This document shows, piece by piece, positions 1 to 4,723 of a stretch of 6,683 nt of DNA. Both the position numbers and the translations under genes were made by a program. The stretch spans positions 1 through 6,683 of the forward strand of contig UQGJ01000105.1 in the NCBI GenBank assembly GCA_900540545.1, written 5' to 3'. Source of the DNA: an uncultured Eubacteriales bacterium. Its GTDB lineage: Bacteria; Bacillota; Clostridia; Oscillospirales; Oscillospiraceae. The notes below the pieces were generated by a model. That model searched no databases, was not told the DNA's origin, and worked only from the letters and a program-made list of their open reading frames with translations. Every line of letters begins with the position of its first letter. Position 1 is the stretch's first letter.

Positions 1-25
1 GTCGGGGACGCCGCCCCCTACGGTG

Positions 26-120
26 GGGACGGGGGATGCGGATTGCCGCGCCAGTTTGAGAACTGGCTCGCAATGACAGGGGGGGCGGTGCGGTTGGCGC
101 GCCGGGTCGCCGCGCCCCAC
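26..120. repeat. Composite hairpin repeat, copy 1 (95 nt)
   Basis: This stretch matches 3269-3363 at a constant offset of 3243 with no indels. It has two conserved blocks. The first is a 39-nt hairpin block at 40-78: stem GCCAGTT (50-56) with AACTGGC (61-67), loop TGAG, plus outer pairing of ATTG (42-45) with CAAT (71-74). The second is a 25-nt block at 96-120 with stem GGCGCG (96-101) and CGCGCC (111-116). The 17-nt linker between them differs in sequence but not in length. The 39-nt block is identical to the one at 4664-4702. It is probably a dispersed extragenic palindromic repeat; its mobility and function are unknown. Confidence 0.85.
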
Positions 121-145
121 ATTACGTTGCCCCGCCCCCGTCCAT

Positions 146-221
146 GCCCCGGCGGGCCGTCGTTCAGGCCCGTTAGGGAGAGGAGTCTGTGGGCGAAGCG
201 CCGCCTGTGGCGGAGTGAAGC
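146..221. repeat. Divergent duplicated module, copy A
   Basis: The order of blocks is GCCCCGGCGGGCC (146-158), CAGGCCCGTT (about 165-174), a purine-rich GGGAG stretch, a hairpin CCGCC-TGT-GGCGG (201-213), then CGGAGTGAAGC (211-221). The same order recurs at 337-423 with different linkers and a different hairpin stem, so this is an imperfect duplication and not chance GC richness. Confidence 0.6.
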
Positions 222-265
222 GAGCCCGCAGAAAGGCAGCGGCACGATTGTCGGCCCTATGGGGT

Positions 266-294
266 CCCCGCAAAGGGCACAGCCCTTTGTGGGG
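266..294. repeat. Strong 13-bp hairpin
   Basis: CCCCGCAAAGGGC (266-278) pairs with GCCCTTTGTGGGG (282-294) around a three-base ACA loop, with one G-T wobble. No T-run follows on either strand, so it is not a canonical intrinsic terminator. It lies between the two duplicated modules of this region. Confidence 0.7.
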
Positions 295-336
295 GGAGGA
301 GGAACAAGGGAGCGGAGCGCAGTTTTCGCCACGGGG

Positions 337-423
337 GCCCCGGCGGGCCTTTAGGCCCGTTGGGGGGAAGGAGGAAGAAAGGGAGCGGAACGGATGCCCG
401 GCAATGGCCGGGCGGAGTGAAGC
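337..423. repeat. Divergent duplicated module, copy B
   Basis: GCCCCGGCGGGCC (337-349), TTAGGCCCGTT (351-361), a purine-rich stretch, the hairpin GCCCGGC-AATG-GCCGGGC (396-413) and CGGAGTGAAGC (413-423) appear in the same order as in copy A. A further partial copy of the last block, CGGAGTGAAGC, is at 447-457. The hairpin stem differs from that of copy A while keeping its place. Confidence 0.6.
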
Positions 424-474
424 GGACTTTTTTCCGACGTGGGAAACGGAGTGAAGCAGACTTTGCGACGACGA

Positions 475-2829
475 CTAGGGGCGGGGGGTGAGCTGGATGA
501 CCAGGGCGGTGCGGTCGTCCTGGGGGTTGGCGGCGTCGGATTCGATGAGGGCGCGGGCCAGGTCCTTGGGGCTGGCGCCGTCGAAGGCGGCCAGGGCCTT
601 GCGGAGCCAGGCGTCCTCCCGGCCGGAGGTGATGCCGTCGCTGACCAGGACCACGGTGTCCCCCGCGGCCAGGTTAAGGCGGGACACGTCGGGGGAGACC
701 TGCTCCCCGCCCGCCAGACCGGCGGGGAGGGCCGCGCCGCTGACCCGGCTGACGCTCTTGCCCTTTTTCACGTAGGAGGGGGCGGCGCCGAATTTATAGA
801 GGCTGCTCTCCCCGGTGAAGAGGTCCACCCGCAGCAGGTCCACGGTGGTGAAGCCGCCCTCCTCCTCGCTTTTCAGGGCTAGGGCGGAGTTCAGGGTCTT
901 GAGGGCGGCCTCGGCGTCCACGCCGGCCTTCAGGAAGCGCTCCAGCAGGCGGACGGCCAGGGTACTCTCCCGGCTGGCGTCGTGGCCGCTGCCCATGCCG
1001 TCGCAGAGGAGGATATAGAGGGCGCCGTCGTCGGTCTTGAACCAAGCCTGGGCGTCGCCGCTGACGGTCTCGCCGTTTTTCTGCCCGGCGGCCACCCCCA
1101 ATTTGACCATGAGGGGCTCGGCCTGGGTGAGGACCAGCCGGTCCAGGCCGTCGGCCCGGGTCAGGGCGGGGGGGCGGAGGGGGAGGTCCAGGAGCTTGGT
1201 GAGGGTGTCCTGCTCGGCCTCCTCGGTGAGAGCGGACAGGTCGGGGCCCTCAAACTCGGCCCGGAGGTGGCCGTGCTCGTCGTAGTAGACCCAGGCCTGG
1301 GCGTCCAGGCCCAGGGCGGCCAGGTGCTGGCGCAGGCGCTTTTCCCGCTGGGGGTCCGGGGTCAGCTCGGCGGACAGCTCGGCGGCGGCCCCGGTGAGGA
1401 GGGCGGCCAGCTCGCCGTACTGGCGGCAGACCGCCGAGCGGCTCTCCTTCAGGCGGACCTGGTACTGGCGGCGGCAGAGGAGGGCAGTGAGCTCCTCGTT
1501 GGCGGCGCTGAGGAACTGGGGAAAGTGGAGGCAGCGGCTGGCAAAGTGGGCGGGGAAGTCCCCGGCCTCCCCACGGCCCCGGTCCAGCATGGCGGGCAGG
1601 GCGTCGTTGAGGGCGTTGAAGGTGTTCTGGTAGTCCCGCTGCCAGCAGGAGTCCCGGAGGGCGCAGCGGCGGCAGACCCGGTCGGCGGCCCGGTCGAAGA
1701 GGACGGCGGCGTCGCCGTCGTTGGGGCCGGGGCTGCGGAAGGAGGTACGGAGGGTGTCGCACAGCTCCCGGAAGGCCCCGGCGGTGTCGGTGAGGCGGTC
1801 CCGGACATAGGCGGCGGCCCGGGCGCTGGTGTCGGAGACCGCCTCCCGGCTGAGGGCGGCGGAGACTTTCCGCAGGAGCCGGTCCGGCAGCAGGAGGAAG
1901 AGGACCGAGGCGGCGAACACCTCGTATAACAGCTCCATCTGCACCCCGGCGGTCCAGGCCCACAGGACGGTGACGGCGTTGGACAGGACGTATGCCACGG
2001 CGCAGGCGGTCTTGCTCTGCCGGTGGAACACGCCGGTCATCAGGCCGGCGAAGCCGTAGGCCACGGTGCCGAAGCCGGGGCCGCCCAGGGCCAGGTCCAT
2101 GGCAAGGCCCGCAGCCACGCCGGCGGCGGCCCCCACGCCAAGCCCCCCCTGGGAGGCCAGGACCATGACGGACAGGGCGGCCAGGATGCGGCCCACGGAG
2201 ACCCCGCCCCCCAGGATGGTGAGCTGGGACAGGGAGATGAGGATGGTGCCGATGAGAATCAGCAGGCTGGTGAGCTGCTTGTTGGTGAGGCCGCCCTCCT
2301 CCCGGGGGCCGGTCCAGGGGGAGAAGGCCATGCGGTAGAAGTAGACCCCCGCCGCCGTGAGCAGCAGTTCGGTGAGGAAAAAGACCACCACGGGGAAGTC
2401 CCAGCCCTCGCCGGACAGGTAGACGAAGCCGGTGGCGCCGTTCATCACCGCCGCCACCAGGGGCATGAACCAGCTTTTCTGGTAGAGGCGGATGTCGAAG
2501 AAGGCGAAGGACACTGAGAAGATGAGGATGGCGGCGGCCACGTACCGCAGGCCGCCCTCCAGACCCTGGAAGGACAGGTAGCCCAGGGAGGCCCCCAGCA
2601 GGGCGGAAAAGCCGTCCAGGCCGGAGCCGGAACAGCCCACCATGGCCAGGCCGAAGGGGGCGTAGCCCCCGAAAATCTCCGCGCCGGACAGGACCGCGCC
2701 CAGCATGAAGCGGATGACGTATTCCGCCAGGTGGACCAGGGCCGGGGCGCGAAGGACCAAGCGGCCCGCCCGCTCCGCCTCCTCCCGCAGACGGTGGACC
2801 CTGGATTTGCTTTCTGCTCTTGCCGACAT
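475..2829 (-). CDS. spoIIE: Stage II sporulation protein E (PP2C-type phosphatase)
   Basis: This is a membrane protein serine phosphatase. In the family it dephosphorylates SpoIIAA-P, so that sigma-F is freed in the forespore, and it also takes part in polar septation with FtsZ. The 784-residue protein has a short basic N-terminus, about ten hydrophobic segments (roughly residues 28-316), a central regulatory region with a Cys cluster (C386, C389, C395) and a C-terminal PP2C/SpoIIE domain. Metal-binding motifs are DGMGSGHDA at 610-618, SDGI at 730-733 and DDRT at 771-774. Length and order fit full-length SpoIIE (about 800 residues). The ATG at 2829 is chosen because AGGAGGAGA (2836-2844) lies seven bases upstream and the product then begins MSARAESK. 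An in-frame ATG at 2940 would give 37 extra residues, but that extension crosses the likely promoter. The gene stands alone, divergent from dusB. The family call is secure. Confidence 0.97.
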   Translation of the reverse strand: MSARAESKSRVHRLREEAERAGRLVLRAPALVHLAEYVIRFMLGAVLSGAEIFGGYAPFGLAMVGCSGSGLDGFSALLGASLGYLSFQGLEGGLRYVAAAILIFSVSFAFFDIRLYQKSWFMPLVAAVMNGATGFVYLSGEGWDFPVVVFFLTELLLTAAGVYFYRMAFSPWTGPREEGGLTNKQLTSLLILIGTILISLSQLTILGGGVSVGRILAALSVMVLASQGGLGVGAAAGVAAGLAMDLALGGPGFGTVAYGFAGLMTGVFHRQSKTACAVAYVLSNAVTVLWAWTAGVQMELLYEVFAASVLFLLLPDRLLRKVSAALSREAVSDTSARAAAYVRDRLTDTAGAFRELCDTLRTSFRSPGPNDGDAAVLFDRAADRVCRRCALRDSCWQRDYQNTFNALNDALPAMLDRGRGEAGDFPAHFASRCLHFPQFLSAANEELTALLCRRQYQVRLKESRSAVCRQYGELAALLTGAAAELSAELTPDPQREKRLRQHLAALGLDAQAWVYYDEHGHLRAEFEGPDLSALTEEAEQDTLTKLLDLPLRPPALTRADGLDRLVLTQAEPLMVKLGVAAGQKNGETVSGDAQAWFKTDDGALYILLCDGMGSGHDASRESTLAVRLLERFLKAGVDAEAALKTLNSALALKSEEEGGFTTVDLLRVDLFTGESSLYKFGAAPSYVKKGKSVSRVSGAALPAGLAGGEQVSPDVSRLNLAAGDTVVLVSDGITSGREDAWLRKALAAFDGASPKDLARALIESDAANPQDDRTALVIQLTPRP

Positions 2830-2867
2830 ATGGCGTCTCCTCCTATGTGCATTCTTGTGGTGGAGAC

Positions 2868-2903
2868 AGTATAATCCATATTTTGGAAATATGTGGTCGG
2901 AAT
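2868..2903 (-). promoter_or_regulatory. Probable spoIIE promoter with inverted repeat
   Basis: On the minus strand, TATACT (2868-2873) is a good -10 hexamer about 39 bases upstream of the start codon. No good -35 hexamer sits 17 bases upstream (CCACAT). This is compatible with an activator-dependent promoter; B. subtilis spoIIE is activated by Spo0A and has an over-long spacer. A perfect 7-bp inverted repeat, CATATTT-TGG-AAATATG (2877-2893), fills the spacer. GGTCGGA (plus strand, 2896-2902) matches the Spo0A box TGTCGAA at only five of seven positions, so a Spo0A site is possible but weak. Confidence 0.45.
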
Positions 2904-2913
2904 GTGCGGGGTG

Positions 2914-3015
2914 CCCCTGCCGGGGGCGTTCCTTTCTCATTTGAGAAAGGAACCGAAAGAAAACCAGGGGGCCGACACGGGGGATTTCATCCCCCTATCG
3001 TCGGCCCCCTGGACC
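2914..3015 (+). repeat. Three-hairpin dispersed element, copy A
   Basis: Hairpin 1 is CCCC-TGCC-GGGG (2914 on). Hairpin 2 is TTCCTTTCTC (2929-2938) with GAGAAAGGAA (2943-2952), loop ATTT, plus one outer G-C pair. A linker CGAAAGAAAA (2954-2963) follows. Hairpin 3 is a 13-bp stem, CCAGGGGGCCGAC (2964-2976) with GTCGGCCCCCTGG (3000-3012), enclosing an inner 7-bp stem (2979-2985 with 2989-2995). The same architecture occurs inverted at 3530-3597 and, cut by the window end, at 6610-6683. The element lies just upstream of the spoIIE promoter. Confidence 0.8.
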
Positions 3016-3268
3016 TCCGGGGTACGGCTGGGCGGCGGTACGGTTTTCGGGGGATTGCAAAACCAGAAAGCCGTTGCAGCTCGTATCGGTCTGGCAGTCG
3101 AACAACTACGGCTGCCGCCCCTCGGCATATGACCAGGCAAAACTTGAGAATAGTTGCGTTTTATTTGGTGCAAACGGGCCGCCATTGGTTGGAGCGTTTT
3201 TGAATTGGCTTTGCGCCCGTTGGGAGCCGGTATGGGCCGCCGAGGGAGGCGGCCCCCACAGGATGAAT
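3016..3268. other. Intergenic stretch with lower-GC island, no gene recognised
   Basis: No gene is supported. The open frames crossing it lack ribosome sites and run on into the hairpin repeat. The part from about 3055 to 3230 is visibly less GC-rich than everything around it. It contains a stem GGCAGTCG (3093-3100) with CGGCTGCC (3109-3116), including one wobble pair and an AACAACTA loop. At 3234-3255, GGGCCGCC pairs with GGCGGCCC around a GAGGGA loop. It could be a structured RNA, a decayed element or repeat filler; nothing here decides between them. Confidence 0.5.
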
Positions 3269-3363
3269 GGGACGGGGGAGGCGGATTGCCGCGCCAGTCT
3301 GCGGACTGGCTCGCAATGACAGGGGCATGGACGGGGGAGGCGCGCCGAGTCGTCGCGCCCCAC
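3269..3363. repeat. Composite hairpin repeat, copy 2 (95 nt)
   Basis: This is the same unit as at 26-120, with equal length and spacing. In the 39-nt block (3283-3321) the stem is GCCAGTC (3293-3299) with GACTGGC (3304-3310) and loop TGCG. Compared with the other two copies, one T-A pair has become C-G by paired changes on both arms, and the third change is in the loop. In the second block (3339-3363) the GGCGCG/CGCGCC stem is unchanged and both differences fall in its loop. Structure is kept while sequence drifts. Confidence 0.85.
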
Positions 3364-3377
3364 CGATGACGGACCAG

Positions 3378-3456
3378 CCTTGCCGGGAATTGGCAGGGTA
3401 GGCGCGGTGTGCCGGCGCATGAGGGGTGAATGACCACGTGTTAGGCCGTAACGGCC
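3378..3456. repeat. Two small hairpins between repeat elements
   Basis: CCTTGCC (3378-3384) pairs with GGCAGGG (3392-3398) with one wobble, and GGCCG (3444-3448) pairs with CGGCC (3452-3456) around TAA. The second is followed by GGGGCGGAGCGGG and GCAGACTT, which resembles a decayed version of the hairpin-plus-CGGAGTGAAGC module seen at 396-423 and 447-463. The similarity is partial. Confidence 0.35.
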
Positions 3457-3529
3457 GGGGCGGAGCGGGAGGGCAGACTTGTTGGCTCTAGCCGGTTTTG
3501 ACTGCTGGGCTTCGTTGGCGCCGCCCCTG

Positions 3530-3597
3530 GGTCCAGGGCCGCGGCCCTGGCGTCTTTCCCACCCCTTTCCACGTGGAAAGGGGTGCCCCCGGAGGGA
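3530..3597 (-). repeat. Three-hairpin dispersed element, copy B (inverted)
   Basis: Read on the minus strand, the order is: CCCTCCGGGGG (hairpin 1); a perfect loopless 26-bp palindrome at 3560-3585 with half-site CACCCCTTTCCAC (hairpin 2); the linker GGAAAGACG; and a perfect 18-bp palindrome at 3533-3550 with half-site CCAGGGCCG (hairpin 3); then ACC. The order and linker match copy A, but the stems of hairpins 2 and 3 differ at several positions, each difference matched on the opposite arm. It lies about 25 bases upstream of the dusB -35 box. Confidence 0.8.
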
Positions 3598-3613
3598 CTC
3601 CGCCCCCGCGGAG
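3598..3613. repeat. Small hairpin upstream of dusB promoter
   Basis: CTCCGC (3598-3603) pairs with GCGGAG (3608-3613) around CCCC. It directly adjoins the inverted three-hairpin element and precedes the dusB -35 box by about ten bases. No T-run follows, so it is not a terminator by itself. Confidence 0.45.
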
Positions 3614-3623
3614 CGGGATGGTA

Positions 3624-3652
3624 TTGCCCTAGTCCCATTCTTATGGTATGAT
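3624..3652 (+). promoter_or_regulatory. Probable sigma-A promoter of dusB
   Basis: TTGCCC (3624-3629) and TATGAT (3647-3652) are separated by exactly 17 bases. Transcription would start near 3659, giving a leader of about 23 bases to the TTG start at 3682. The upstream-most in-frame ATG (3667) would be only about eight bases from the transcript end, which argues against that start. Confidence 0.7.
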
Positions 3653-3681
3653 ACGAAAGAATCCAAATGGGAGGCAAACCA

Positions 3682-4653
3682 TTGAAAATAGGAAGCGTAC
3701 AAATCGACTCCAAGCTGGTGCTGGCGCCCATGGCGGGGGTCACGGACCTGGGGTTTCGGACCATCTGCCGGGAGCTGGGGGCGGGGTACACCATCACCGA
3801 GATGGTCAGCGCCAAGGCTTTGTGTTATCAGGATAAAAAATCCGTCCCCCTGCTGAAGCTGGGGGAGGGGGAGCACCCGGCGGCGGCCCAGATTTTCGGG
3901 TCGGACCCCAAGTGCATGGAGGAGGCCGCGGCCATCGCCGGGGAGGTCTCCGGGGCCGACATCATCGACATCAACATGGGTTGTCCCGTGCCCAAGGTGG
4001 CCAACTCCGGGGACGGGTCGGGGCTGATGCGGACCCCCGAGCTGGCCGTCAAGGTATGCGAGGCGGTGGTCCGGGGGGCGGGCGGACGGCCCGTCACGGT
4101 GAAGATGCGGCTGGGCTGGGACAAGGGGTCCATCAACGTGGTGGAGTTCGCCCGGGCCATGGAGGCCGCCGGGGCCGCCGCGGTGGCGGTCCACGGGCGG
4201 ACCCGGAGCATGATGTACGCGGGGACGGCCAACTGGGACTACATCCGGGAAGTGAAGGAGGCCCTCTTCATCCCGGTCATTGCCAACGGGGACGTGTTCG
4301 AGGCCAGGGATGCGGTGCGCATCCTGCGGTACACCGGGGCGGACGCGGCCATGATTGGGCGGGGGTGCTTCGGCAATCCCTGGCTCTTTCAGCAGTGCAA
4401 GGCGGCGCTGGAGGGGGAGGAGATCCCGCCCCTGCCGCCCCTGGCCCAGCGGTGCGACGTGGCGGTGCGGCAGTTCGAGCTGACCGCCGCCCACAAGGGG
4501 GAGAAAATCGCCTGCCTGGAGGCCAGGAAGCAGTATTCCTGGTACCTCAAGGGGGTGCCCTACGCGGGGTACTGGAAGGAACAGATCTGCCACATGGAGA
4601 CCATGGAGGACATTTACAGGGTCACGGCGGGCATCAAGCGGGACTTGAAGTAA
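3682..4653 (+). CDS. dusB: tRNA-dihydrouridine synthase DusB
   Basis: This is a cytoplasmic flavoenzyme that reduces specific uridines in tRNA to dihydrouridine, using FMN and NADPH. The 323-residue protein is the usual length. The TIM-barrel opens with LAPMAGVTD (residues 14-22), where FMN binds. The catalytic cysteine is C101 in NMGCPVPKV (98-106). K141 in VTVKMRLGW, H171 in HGRTR, NGD at 202-204 and GRG at 226-228 are the conserved FMN and phosphate contacts, and a C-terminal helical tRNA-binding region follows. The TTG at 3682 is chosen because GGGAGG (3669-3674) lies seven bases before it and the protein then begins MKIGSVQI, the normal DusB N-terminus. The ATG at 3667 overlaps that ribosome site and would add five residues. 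No T-tract terminator follows, and the sigma gene starts 70 bases downstream, so read-through is plausible. Confidence 0.95.
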   Translation: MKIGSVQIDSKLVLAPMAGVTDLGFRTICRELGAGYTITEMVSAKALCYQDKKSVPLLKLGEGEHPAAAQIFGSDPKCMEEAAAIAGEVSGADIIDINMGCPVPKVANSGDGSGLMRTPELAVKVCEAVVRGAGGRPVTVKMRLGWDKGSINVVEFARAMEAAGAAAVAVHGRTRSMMYAGTANWDYIREVKEALFIPVIANGDVFEARDAVRILRYTGADAAMIGRGCFGNPWLFQQCKAALEGEEIPPLPPLAQRCDVAVRQFELTAAHKGEKIACLEARKQYSWYLKGVPYAGYWKEQICHMETMEDIYRVTAGIKRDLK

Positions 4654-4663
4654 AAAAGGGGAC

Positions 4664-4702
4664 GGATTGCCGCGCCAGTTTGAGAACTGGCTCGCAATGA
4701 CA
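4664..4702. repeat. 39-nt hairpin repeat, copy 3
   Basis: This is identical over all 39 bases to 40-78, with stem GCCAGTT (4674-4680), loop TGAG and AACTGGC (4685-4691), plus the outer ATTG/CAAT pairs. The second block (GGCGCG/CGCGCC) of the composite unit is absent here, so the 39-nt hairpin can occur alone. It fills the gap between dusB and the sigma gene, starting ten bases after the dusB stop codon and ending near the ribosome site of the sigma gene. It has no T-run on the plus strand and does not look like an intrinsic terminator for dusB. Confidence 0.85.
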
Positions 4703-4723
4703 ACGGACGGGGGGTGAGATGCG

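Larger units (their letters stand above)
1..474. other. Non-coding repeat-rich region downstream of spoIIE
   Basis: No believable gene is present: the open frames here are short, start without ribosome sites and run through hairpin repeats. The stretch holds a 95-nt composite repeat (26-120), two divergent copies of a longer module (146-221 and 337-423), a 13-bp hairpin (266-294) and a 7-bp hairpin (396-413). No canonical intrinsic terminator for spoIIE (stem then T-run on the minus strand) is visible just past its stop codon. The hairpin at 396-413, read on the minus strand, is followed by a mixed sequence and not by a T-tract. Confidence 0.8.

Noticed and set aside
43..454. Small open frames in the region downstream of spoIIE
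   Set aside because: They run through hairpin repeats in several frames and have no ribosome sites. Their peptides are the kind of spurious products that such repeats give.
1..474. A CRISPR array
   Set aside because: The repeats here vary in length and spacing and are separated by other repeat blocks, not by uniform unique spacers. No cas gene is present.
982..1929. A 315-codon open frame on the plus strand inside spoIIE
   Set aside because: Its product is Gly/Ala/Glu/Val-rich and mirrors the spoIIE codons. No conserved motif is visible, and spoIIE is intact on the other strand.
2830..2940. An N-terminal extension of spoIIE from an ATG at 2940
   Set aside because: It would place the coding region across the likely -10 box and the AGGAGG site, and the added residues do not look like SpoIIE.
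3093..3116. A tRNA-like fold in the low-GC island
   Set aside because: Only one stem-loop is clear. No acceptor stem, T-loop consensus or CCA-adjacent pairing could be placed.
3074..3319. An 81-codon plus-strand frame in the spoIIE-dusB gap
   Set aside because: It has no ribosome site and ends in the translated hairpin repeat. The product has no recognisable domain.
4654..4698. An intrinsic terminator for dusB
   Set aside because: The hairpin is present, but the plus strand has no T-run after it. The A-run before it would be a T-run only for antisense transcription, and it is separated from the stem by several bases.
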